A stretch of DNA of 6,542 nucleotides from Verrucomicrobiota bacterium (lineage in GTDB: Bacteria > Verrucomicrobiota > Verrucomicrobiia > Chthoniobacterales > UBA10450). The position numbers and the translations under genes are program-made. The notes below the pieces were generated by a model, which did no database searches, was not told the DNA's origin, and saw only the letters and a program-made list of their open reading frames with translations. The stretch's first letter is position 1, and each line of letters begins with the position of its first letter. The stretch is from NCBI GenBank assembly GCA_003217835.1, contig QHMQ01000151.1, positions 1 through 6,542 on the forward strand, read 5' to 3'. Positions 1-5,689 of the stretch are shown piece by piece.

Positions 1-131
1 GTGATCGGGACACGGCTCACCTAAACGTTGCCCATTTGCTTGATTACCTCCGCTCAGCTGGGTACTACAAAATCTCCTTCGAAATTACGAGCGAGGCGCT
101 CAAGGGAGTCCCGGGGGGCCCCAGGGGATAA
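1..131 (+). CDS. ExbD/TolR-family biopolymer transport protein, C-terminal fragment (5' end outside window)
   Basis: A reading frame is open from the left edge (first full codon at 3) to TAA at 129-131 and gives 42 residues. It contains DRDTAHLNVAHLLDYLRSAG followed by YYKISFEI. This matches the end of the ExbD/TolR periplasmic domain, where a D-R pair precedes a helix of the type V..LLD.LR.AG and a final strand (.K+SF.I). The second ExbD in this window (771-1244) ends its domain in a comparable way, with VLDKVRSVGITKVGYQI. The last residues (GVPGGPRG) are a short Gly/Pro tail. The membrane helix and its conserved Asp lie outside the window. The stop is 9 bases before the tonB start, so the genes are very likely one operon. 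In the family, ExbD works with ExbB in the inner membrane to convert proton flow into TonB action. The assignment rests on a short segment, so it is moderate; a different small C-terminus is possible. Confidence 0.6.
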   Translation, partial: DRDTAHLNVAHLLDYLRSAGYYKISFEITSEALKGVPGGPRG

Positions 132-140
132 TTTTTTGAT

Positions 141-752
141 ATGGCTAAAGAGCCAGTAAAACCGTTGCTTTTCCAGCCGGCCCCGCGTTGGCATTTGTGG
201 ACGGCTCTGGGTGGTGCAGTGGCAATTCACCTCACCGCGGTTGCACTTGCTCAAAGGCGCGAGGCACCGGTGGTAGAGATTCCTCCTAACGCACCAACGG
301 TCGTTGAGGCGACATTGGCGCCACCTGAAGCCACGCCGCCGCCAGAAGATATTCCGCTCCCCGAGCCTCCTCCGCCGCCAGAGATTAAGCCGGAGTTTGT
401 CGAAGAAAGAACACCGCCACCACGGCCACCACCAGCGGCGCAGCAAAAATTCGCGCCAATCAAAGCCCAAGCGGTGACGATGTCCAAAGCGAAAGCCCTC
501 GCCGTAAACGCGCCGCGTCCCCAGTATCCGTACGAGGCGCGTTCCCGTAAGATCACCGGGAGTGGGGTTTGCGTCGTGACGGTCGATCCAGCGAGCGGCA
601 ACGTCACCGGAGGTTCCATGGCACAAAGTATTGGTAACCCGATACTGGATAACGCCGCCCTCAGTGCGTTCCGGCAGTGGCGATTTAGGCCTGGGACCGT
701 TTCCCAGGTCAGAATTCCTATTACATTCACGATGACGGGCGCCTCGTATTAA
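141..752 (+). CDS. TonB-family energy transducer
   Basis: The 203-residue protein has the three-part TonB layout. A short cytoplasmic N-terminus is followed by one membrane segment at about residues 19-37 (LWTALGGAVAIHLTAVALA). A Pro/Glu-rich spacer spans about 50-103, with runs such as EPPPPPEIKPE and TPPPRPPP. The C-terminal TonB domain at about 126-199 starts PRPQYPYEARSRKITGSG and includes NAALSAFRQWRFRPG near its end. A His at residue 30 sits inside the membrane helix, as in TonB of model bacteria, but the Ser four residues before it in those proteins is Ala here. By family, TonB spans the periplasm and carries energy from the ExbB-ExbD motor to outer-membrane TonB-dependent receptors. 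The gene lies 9 bases after an ExbD-like fragment and 18 bases before a second exbD, which supports the role. The start is ATG; no strong Shine-Dalgarno is seen, although AGGGG occurs about 12 bases upstream. The substrate or receptor cannot be told from this window. Confidence 0.88.
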   Translation: MAKEPVKPLLFQPAPRWHLWTALGGAVAIHLTAVALAQRREAPVVEIPPNAPTVVEATLAPPEATPPPEDIPLPEPPPPPEIKPEFVEERTPPPRPPPAAQQKFAPIKAQAVTMSKAKALAVNAPRPQYPYEARSRKITGSGVCVVTVDPASGNVTGGSMAQSIGNPILDNAALSAFRQWRFRPGTVSQVRIPITFTMTGASY

Positions 753-770
753 ATTCTACCAATCTGAGCT

Positions 771-1244
771 ATGAGACTATCTTCGCCAGTTCCGCATAAA
801 CGAGCGCGAATCGAGATCATTCCATTGATCGATATCATGTTCTTTCTGCTTGCCAGCTTTATGATGGTGAGCTTGAGCCAAACCCACATGAAGGGTATTC
901 GCGTCAATTTGCCGGCTGCGGTGGGGCCTCCGCCAAGCGGGGTAAAGGATTTTGTCTCCATAAAAGTGCTGGAAGGAAACGCTGTGTTCTTCGATAACCA
1001 GTACGTAGCAGATGACCAAGTTCTCCCGCGCGTTTATGAACTCCACCGGGCGAATCCGGATATCAAAATCTCGATCAGTGCGGCCCCGATGGCCATGTAC
1101 GGCGATGTCATCGCAGTCCTCGACAAAGTTCGGTCGGTCGGAATCACAAAAGTTGGGTATCAGATTAGAGCAGCTTCTGGCCCCGCCGCTCAGGCTCCGC
1201 CTGCCGGCGCTCCACCTCCACCACCGCCGCCGCCGAAGCCTTAA
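771..1244 (+). CDS. exbD: ExbD/TolR-family biopolymer transport protein with proline-rich tail
   Basis: This 157-residue protein has a short basic N-terminus, one membrane helix at about 17-38 (IIPLIDIMFFLLASFMMVSL) and a periplasmic domain to about residue 133. Asp21 in the PLID motif corresponds to the proton-carrying Asp of the ExbD/TolR transmembrane helix. The periplasmic part shows VSIKVLEGNAVFFDNQ, then YGDVIAVLDKVRSVGITKVG, typical of the family. After the domain comes an unusual Ala/Pro tail (about 136-157) ending in a run of eight prolines before Lys-Pro. By family, ExbD pairs with ExbB at the inner membrane and energises TonB. It lies 18 bases after tonB and is probably co-transcribed with it and with the upstream ExbD-like gene. 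TolR is an alternative name, but the adjacent TonB favours ExbD. The TAA stop overlaps the rdgB stop on the other strand. Confidence 0.88.
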   Translation: MRLSSPVPHKRARIEIIPLIDIMFFLLASFMMVSLSQTHMKGIRVNLPAAVGPPPSGVKDFVSIKVLEGNAVFFDNQYVADDQVLPRVYELHRANPDIKISISAAPMAMYGDVIAVLDKVRSVGITKVGYQIRAASGPAAQAPPAGAPPPPPPPPKP

Positions 1245-1846
1245 TCGCTCGGCTTAAGAGCCGTCAGTTTCGCGGCGAGGGCGTGAATCGCTTGTGCCCG
1301 GTGACTGATTCTATTCTTCAATTCGGCAGGCAACTCACCGAAAGTCTCTTCGAATCCGTTCGGGACAAAGATCGGATCGTAACCGAATCCGCGCGACCCG
1401 CGCGGTTGATCGACAATCGTTCCCTCGACGATTCCTTCAAACGTGCCAAGCATCTGACCATTGCGCGCGAGCGCGAGGACGCAACGAAATCGCGCTCGAC
1501 GTTGATCGCGTTGCGCACCGATTCGCGCAAGCTTTTCCAGTAACCTGTCGACGTTTTCTTTATCCGTTGCCTTGTTACCGGCATAACGCGCCGAATAAGT
1601 TCCAGGCGCGCCGCCGAGGGCTGCAACCTCCAGCCCCGAATCATCTGCAATTATCAAGCCGGACAATTCTTTTGAGACCGCGATCGCTTTCAGCTTTGCA
1701 TTTTCTTCAAAGGAGTTTCCGTTTTCCACTATTTCAGAAATCCCAGGATACGCTGTCAGATCGCGCAGCTCGAACTTCGGCCCAAGAATCTGTTGAATCT
1801 CGCGCGTCTTACTTCGGTTGCGCGTGGCGACAATTAATTGCTGCAT
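1241..1846 (-). CDS. rdgB: Non-canonical purine NTP pyrophosphatase, RdgB/HAM1 family
   Basis: The 201-residue protein is full length for the RdgB/HAM1 (ITPase) family. It starts MQQLIVATRNRSKTREIQQI, the family's (S/T)xN..K..E substrate loop. It then has SFEENAKLKA (45-54, metal-binding Glu region), ADDSGLEVAALGGAPGTYSA (67-86, catalytic Asp68/Asp69), GFGYDPIFVP (153-162, base-binding loop) and KNRISHRAQA (177-186, with the conserved SHR). All key motifs are intact. By family, the cytoplasmic enzyme hydrolyses dITP, ITP and XTP to the monophosphate and pyrophosphate, which keeps deaminated purines out of DNA and RNA. It starts with ATG at 1846 and diverges from leuS across an 88-base spacer. 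Its TAA stop (complement of 1241-1243) overlaps the exbD stop within TTAA. No functional link with its neighbours is evident. Confidence 0.95.
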   Translation of the reverse strand: MQQLIVATRNRSKTREIQQILGPKFELRDLTAYPGISEIVENGNSFEENAKLKAIAVSKELSGLIIADDSGLEVAALGGAPGTYSARYAGNKATDKENVDRLLEKLARIGAQRDQRRARFRCVLALARNGQMLGTFEGIVEGTIVDQPRGSRGFGYDPIFVPNGFEETFGELPAELKNRISHRAQAIHALAAKLTALKPSD

Positions 1847-1847
1847 G

Positions 1848-1929
1848 TTTGACAGGATTTACACGATCAACTGCGTTACTTTCGGCCATTGTATTCCAAC
1901 GCGTAACAATTCTGTTCATTCTGTCTAAA
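1848..1929. repeat. Imperfect palindromic element between rdgB and leuS
   Basis: The 88-base spacer between the divergent rdgB and leuS starts is largely an imperfect inverted repeat. The left arm at 1848-1866 (TTTGACAGGATTTACACGA) pairs with the right arm at 1910-1929, whose reverse complement reads TTTAGACAGAATGAACAGAA. About 14 of 19 positions match, with one bulged base. A nested inner pair, GTTAC at 1875-1879 with GTAAC at 1903-1907, extends the fold and leaves a loop of about 23 bases. The arms carry a loose GACAGrATnnACA repeat, which resembles dispersed intergenic repeats I recall from several environmental bacterial lineages; this is from memory and unchecked. There is no T-run, so it does not look like a Rho-independent terminator. 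It may also contain promoter elements: TTGACA at 1849-1854 is a possible -35, but no good -10 follows. Confidence 0.45.
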
Positions 1930-1934
1930 ACTTC

Positions 1935-2396
1935 ATGAGCGAGCGTCGCAAACCATATCCATTTGATCAGATCGAGCCAAAATGGCAGGCAATCTGGGAG
2001 GAGCGGCAGAATTTTCATGCGCCAAATCCGGGAGAAGACAATTTCGACCCGGAAAAGCGGAAATTTTACATCCTCGATATGTTCCCCTATCCGAGCGGCG
2101 CAGGCTTGCACGTCGGACATCCCGAAGGCTACACCGCCACGGACATCGTCGCGCGGTACAAGAGAATGCGCGGATTCAATGTCTTGCATCCGATGGGTTG
2201 GGACGCGTTCGGTTTGCCGGCCGAGCAATACGCGATTAAAAGCGGCCAGCATCCTGCCGTGACCACCCGCGAGAACGTGGCGAAATTCAAATCGCAGCTG
2301 AAACGGATCGGCTTTTCTTACGATTGGGAGCGAGAGATCAACACGACCGCTCCGCGGTATTTCAAATGGACGCAGTGGATCTTTCTTCAGATATAG
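1935..2396 (+). CDS. leuS: Leucyl-tRNA synthetase, N-terminal fragment (before frameshift)
   Basis: This 153-residue fragment holds the start of the class I Rossmann catalytic domain. The HIGH signature is present as HVGH at residues 59-62, inside PYPSGAGLHVGHPEGYTATD. It is followed by GFNVLHPMGWDAFGLPAEQY, a hallmark of LeuRS, and by SYDWEREINTT and KWTQWIFLQI. The last residue before the stop is the Ile of FLQI. ATG at 1935 gives an N-terminus (MSERRKPYPFDQIEPKWQ) that aligns with family starts; no clear Shine-Dalgarno precedes it. On its own the fragment lacks the editing domain, KMSKS and anticodon-binding parts, so it cannot be active alone. Confidence 0.9.
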   Translation: MSERRKPYPFDQIEPKWQAIWEERQNFHAPNPGEDNFDPEKRKFYILDMFPYPSGAGLHVGHPEGYTATDIVARYKRMRGFNVLHPMGWDAFGLPAEQYAIKSGQHPAVTTRENVAKFKSQLKRIGFSYDWEREINTTAPRYFKWTQWIFLQI

Positions 2397-4453
2397 TCGA
2401 GCCAATCTCGACCTATCGCGGGGAAAATCCTAACAGCGTTCGACTCGCCTATGTTGCCGATGTGCCGGTGAATTGGTGTCCGGAACTCGGTACTGTCCTG
2501 GCCAACGAAGAGGTGGTCGACGGAAAAAGCGAAATCGGCGGTTTTCCCGTCGTCCGACGACCGATGCGTCAATGGATGCTGCGCATCACTGCTTATGCTG
2601 AGCGGCTGATCAAGGAACTCGATGATCTCGATTGGCCGGAAGGAATCAAATTACTTCAACGAAACTGGATCGGTCGCAGCGAAGGCGCGGAAGTCGAATT
2701 CATGCTCGACAAGGAACAAAAAATCCACGTCTTCACTACTCGGCCGGACACACTTTACGGCGCGACTTACATGGTGCTGGCGCCCGAGCATCCACTTATC
2801 GAGCGATTTGTTACCGAAGAACAGTGGCCGGCGGTTCGAGAGTATCGCGAGCGCGCCGCGCGCAAAAGCGACTTGGAACGGACTGAGCTTGCGAAAGAGA
2901 AAACCGGCGTGTTCACCGGGGCTTATGCGGCCAATCCTGTAAACAATGAGAAGATTCCAATCTGGATCGCGGATTACGTTCTGCTCGGTTACGGAACTGG
3001 CGCAATCATGGGCGTGCCCGCCCATGACGAGCGAGATTTGGAATTCGCCCGCAAATTCAAGTTGTCGATCTTACCAGTTGTTCAAGCGGAGGGCAAAACA
3101 TCCGAGGAATCGATCGGGTTTATTGGCGACGGCGTCGCTATTAACTCGCCGGTCATAAACGGCCTGCCTACCCAACCAGCGAAAAAGAAGATCATCGCAT
3201 GGCTGGAGGAACATAATCATGGGAAAAGCGCGATCAGCTACAAACTGCGCGACTGGCTTTTTTCGCGTCAGCGTTATTGGGGCGAACCTCTCCCGATCGT
3301 TTGGGAGAATCACAAGTATCGCGCTCTCGACGAACGCGAGTTGCCGATCGTTCCGCCACCGCTTGACGATTATAAACCGACCGGCACGGGCGAGCCGCCG
3401 CTGGCGAAAGCGAAAGAATGGGTACGTTACTCGGGGAATGCATTGCGCGAAACGAACACGATGCCGCAGTGGGCGGGCTCATGCTGGTATTACTTAAGGT
3501 TTTGCGATCCTCAGAACGATGAACGTTTCGTAGGCGAAGAAGCGGAACGTTACTGGATGGGCGGGCCAAAGCCTGGCGGTGTCGATCTTTACGTTGGTGG
3601 AACCGAGCACGCGGTGCTGCATCTGCTTTACGCACGTTTCTGGCACAAAGTGCTTTTTGATTTGGGCCATTTATCGAAGCCGGAGCCATTTCAGCGTTTG
3701 GTGAATCAAGGGATCATTCTTGGCGAAGACAACCAGAAAATGTCGAAGTCGCGCGGTAATATCGTCAATCCAGATGACGTGATCGACCAGTACGGCGCGG
3801 ATGCATTTCGCTGCTACGAAATGTTTATGGGACCACTTGAGCAAATGAAACCGTGGAGCATGCGCGGTGTCGAAGGCGTGGCGCGTTTTCTTGCGCGCGT
3901 CTGGCGTTTGTTCATGAACGAGAATCAGGCGGGGGAGTGGGTATTATCCGCCAAGCTCAAAGATGTCGATCCAGACAAGGCGGAGCAGAAAATCATGCAC
4001 GCCACGATCAAGAAAGTGACCGAGGACATCGAATCGTTCTCTTTCAACACCGCGATCTCACAGATGATGATTTTCGTGAACGCTTTCACAAACGCGGAAA
4101 CGATCCCGGTGTCTGCGATGCGAACATTTTTGATTCTGCTCAACCCATTTGCTCCACATCTTACGTCCGAGCTTTGGGAAAAACTGAACACAGGCTTCAA
4201 AGCCGTTCGCGGCGATATTACGGAACAGAAATGGCCGGTTTACGATGAAGCGCTGCTAGCTGAGGACGAAATCGAAATTCCCGTCCAAGTGAACGGAAAA
4301 TTTCAAGGGGTGCTGAACATTTCCGTTGCAGCTACGAAGGAGGAAATCATAAATGCAGCCGAAAAATTACCCAAAGTGAAACAGCGGATAACAGATGGTT
4401 ACATTAAGGTTCTCGTCGTGCAAAACAAAGTCGTTAACTTTGTGACAAAATAA
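2324..4453 (+). CDS. leuS: Leucyl-tRNA synthetase, C-terminal fragment (after frameshift)
   Basis: True LeuRS homology in this frame begins at about 2396-2402 (EPISTYRG). The residues from the ATG at 2324 up to there are an out-of-frame shadow of the N-terminal part, so a start at 2324 is not a meaningful one. In order it holds VPVNWCPELGTVLANEEVV; the CP1 editing domain with TTRPDTLYG (Thr codons from 2735) and GVPAHDERD (about 3011-3037, the Asp residues that hold the amino acid in editing); LFSRQRYWGEPLPIVW; GSCWYYLRF; KMSKS at 3737-3751, the second ATP-binding signature; and the helical anticodon-binding domain. The C-terminal tail domain ends near YIKVLVVQNKVVNFVTK. All catalytic and editing residues I can check are intact. 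TAA is at 4451-4453, 37 bases before mscL. Confidence 0.9.
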   Translation: MGARDQHDRSAVFQMDAVDLSSDIVEPISTYRGENPNSVRLAYVADVPVNWCPELGTVLANEEVVDGKSEIGGFPVVRRPMRQWMLRITAYAERLIKELDDLDWPEGIKLLQRNWIGRSEGAEVEFMLDKEQKIHVFTTRPDTLYGATYMVLAPEHPLIERFVTEEQWPAVREYRERAARKSDLERTELAKEKTGVFTGAYAANPVNNEKIPIWIADYVLLGYGTGAIMGVPAHDERDLEFARKFKLSILPVVQAEGKTSEESIGFIGDGVAINSPVINGLPTQPAKKKIIAWLEEHNHGKSAISYKLRDWLFSRQRYWGEPLPIVWENHKYRALDERELPIVPPPLDDYKPTGTGEPPLAKAKEWVRYSGNALRETNTMPQWAGSCWYYLRFCDPQNDERFVGEEAERYWMGGPKPGGVDLYVGGTEHAVLHLLYARFWHKVLFDLGHLSKPEPFQRLVNQGIILGEDNQKMSKSRGNIVNPDDVIDQYGADAFRCYEMFMGPLEQMKPWSMRGVEGVARFLARVWRLFMNENQAGEWVLSAKLKDVDPDKAEQKIMHATIKKVTEDIESFSFNTAISQMMIFVNAFTNAETIPVSAMRTFLILLNPFAPHLTSELWEKLNTGFKAVRGDITEQKWPVYDEALLAEDEIEIPVQVNGKFQGVLNISVAATKEEIINAAEKLPKVKQRITDGYIKVLVVQNKVVNFVTK

Positions 4454-4490
4454 TTCCAGAATTGGGATGAACACTCGTTGACATTGTCAG

Positions 4491-4958
4491 ATGAAGAGGG
4501 TTTGGAAAGAATTCAAAGAATTCGCGATCAAAGGTAACGCCGTCGACCTCGCGGTGGGCGTGATCATCGGTGCAGCTTTTGGTTCGATTGTTAGCTCGTT
4601 AGTCAAAGACATCATTATGCCGCCGATCAGCCTGCTGACAGGCGGCCTCGATTTCTCAAACAAGTTTGTTGTTCTCAGAGCGGCGAAAGACGGCGCGACT
4701 GCATTTAACACGCCGGCGGACGCAGTGAAAATGGGCGCTGTCACATGGAACTATGGCAATTTCATCGCGCTGGTAATTAATTTCGCAATCGTCGCGTTTG
4801 CGGTTTTTCTGCTTGTGCGCGGAATCAACAAGATGAACCGACCGACAGAGAAAGAGCCTGTCTCAAAGGAATGTCCAGCTTGCGCAATGACGATCCCGAT
4901 CAAGGCGGAGCGCTGCCCCCATTGCACGACGCAACTGTCCGACAGCGCGCGATCATAG
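4491..4958 (+). CDS. mscL: Large-conductance mechanosensitive channel MscL with C-terminal zinc-ribbon-like tail
   Basis: The 155-residue protein is slightly longer than the usual 130-150. The N-terminal helix (MKRVWKEFKEFAIKGN) leads into pore helix TM1 (about 15-45) with the hallmark VDLAVGVIIGAAFG and VKDIIMPP. The periplasmic loop (about 52-86) is followed by TM2 (about 90-112, FIALVINFAIVAFAVFLLVR). By family, MscL is a homopentameric inner-membrane channel that opens under membrane tension to release solutes on osmotic downshock. The C-terminus is distinctive: Cys128-x2-Cys131-x10-Cys142-x2-Cys145 (ECPACAMTIPIKAERCPHC), a zinc-ribbon-like knuckle in place of the charged bundle helix of E. 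coli MscL. I recall similar tails in some other MscL proteins, so it may be a subfamily trait. An in-frame TGA at 4479-4481 fixes ATG at 4491 as the first possible start. It follows leuS by 37 bases and may be co-transcribed. It converges on the next gene with a 6-base gap. Confidence 0.95.
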   Translation: MKRVWKEFKEFAIKGNAVDLAVGVIIGAAFGSIVSSLVKDIIMPPISLLTGGLDFSNKFVVLRAAKDGATAFNTPADAVKMGAVTWNYGNFIALVINFAIVAFAVFLLVRGINKMNRPTEKEPVSKECPACAMTIPIKAERCPHCTTQLSDSARS

Positions 4959-4964
4959 GGCGCA

Positions 4965-5609
4965 TCAGGTTGCCCCCTCGAGACGGATAATGCGTTGCGG
5001 CGAGCACAGCCAGACCTGACTTCTCGGATCCGGTGTAAAACTCGTCCCGCCCGACCATGGCGAGAAGGCGGGCATAATCCAGCAATCCCGTCGCTGCACC
5101 AGGGCAGGCAGTTTTAATCGCAAACCTGCGCCGTCAGCCATTGTTCCCGCTGGATGATAATGACCGATGATTTGGATGCGGTCCGGGCAATCGATCACGC
5201 AATGGCCATGGTGAAAATGAAATCGTTTCGTTGTCCACGAATCAACCAGATCAATCACGTCGCTGAGCTCGTGATCATGGTTGCCTGCAATCAGCAGAAC
5301 GTTGCAATAGCTGCTAAGTCGCTTGACTAAGTGTGTGGCTTCGCGCGCCGCGGCGCAATCATGGACAAGATCGCCAAGAATAATCAGGCGCGCCGGATTA
5401 TATGCGCGAAGCAATTCTTCGAGGCGCTTTTCAATCGTTTGCATTCCCCAAAGCGGAAAAAGATTCCCGGCTGCGCGTTGGCTTAGCTCGTAGCCGAAAT
5501 GAAGATCGGCTACCGCGAGCCAGCGTTCCCGCTTGTGAAAAAGAGCGAGTCGCCCGTCGAGCAGAACGTCCTTGCCGACGGCAATCTGGCTTGATGACGA
5601 AGTGTGCAT
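4965..5609 (-). CDS. Metallophosphoesterase, PdeM-like (ligase-associated DNA damage response type)
   Basis: From ATG at 5609 this is a 214-residue calcineurin-like phosphoesterase with all metal-binding motifs in order: ADLHFG (34-39, DxH), GDLVHD (79-84), GNHDHE (109-114), HGH (134-136) and GHYHP (149-153). Near the C-terminus CWIMPAFSPWSGGTSF matches the LPAF..F.GG-type signature of PdeM proteins, which separates it from general phosphodiesterases. In the family the enzyme uses two metal ions to cut phosphodiester bonds, and PdeM is usually encoded with a DNA ligase, an exonuclease and a helicase. None of those partners is in this window, so a DNA repair role is inferred only from the protein family. 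A TTG at 5663 would add 18 residues without family motifs; I prefer the ATG, as upstream sequence shows no Shine-Dalgarno for either. The cytoplasmic location fits the lack of a signal peptide. Confidence 0.82.
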   Translation of the reverse strand: MHTSSSSQIAVGKDVLLDGRLALFHKRERWLAVADLHFGYELSQRAAGNLFPLWGMQTIEKRLEELLRAYNPARLIILGDLVHDCAAAREATHLVKRLSSYCNVLLIAGNHDHELSDVIDLVDSWTTKRFHFHHGHCVIDCPDRIQIIGHYHPAGTMADGAGLRLKLPALVQRRDCWIMPAFSPWSGGTSFTPDPRSQVWLCSPQRIIRLEGAT

Positions 5610-5689
5610 GGAAAGATCGGTGAGAGCAGTGCGCAAATTATCGCTTGCCAGTAAGCGCTTCAATTGCTATTGAGGGCGCGATATTGCAA

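Larger units (their letters stand above)
1935..4453 (+). pseudogene. leuS: leuS, leucyl-tRNA synthetase gene interrupted by a frameshift
   Basis: Together the two parts cover a whole LeuRS of about 838 residues, from the N-terminus to the conserved C-terminal end. The enzyme charges tRNA-Leu in the cytoplasm. The first part runs into TAG at 2394-2396 straight after KWTQWIFLQI. Homology resumes one reading frame back (-1) at about 2396-2404 with VEPISTYRGENPNSV. LeuRS proteins of this type, as I recall them, carry roughly 11 more residues between these points, beginning Y-N-S-W. The TA at 2394-2395 could be the first two bases of that Tyr codon. The simplest reading is a deletion of 3n+1 bases (about 31), though a single-base loss is possible. 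The rest of the gene shows no decay, so this is either a recent lesion or an assembly/sequencing error. leuS is normally essential and single copy, which favours an error or a second copy elsewhere. Confidence 0.85.

Noticed and set aside
141..752. Long antisense frames opposite tonB (54-626 and 251-730), rich in Arg/Trp or Gly
   Set aside because: Their composition is the mirror of the proline-rich coding strand, and they show no domain-like pattern; the plus strand encodes a clear TonB.
1849..1880. Promoter for leuS starting with TTGACA at 1849
   Set aside because: No acceptable -10 box follows at 16-18 bases (TGCGTT or GCGTTA), and the hexamer belongs to the palindrome arm, so I did not list it as a promoter.
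2340..2396. Programmed -1 frameshift as the explanation for the split leuS
   Set aside because: The frame relation is right for -1, but I see no clear slippery heptamer or following hairpin, no such mechanism is known to me for leuS, and the product would still lack the family-typical segment.
1930..4453. Many overlapping frames in leuS on both strands
   Set aside because: They are shadows with no family signatures; the LeuRS motifs account for the coding content throughout.
4478..4483. TTGACA, a perfect -35 consensus just before mscL
   Set aside because: A -10 at normal spacing would fall inside the mscL coding sequence at about 4501-4506 (TTTGGA), which is a poor match and downstream of the start codon.
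5610..5663. TTG at 5663 as the start of the metallophosphoesterase
   Set aside because: The 18 extra residues match no family motif, and ATG at 5609 leaves a normal N-terminus before the first metal-binding motif.
5645..5689. TTG at 5645 as the start of the 3D-domain protein
   Set aside because: It would put 15 polar and non-conserved residues before a good lipoprotein signal; ATG at 5690 gives a normal signal peptide with LVAGC at position 20.
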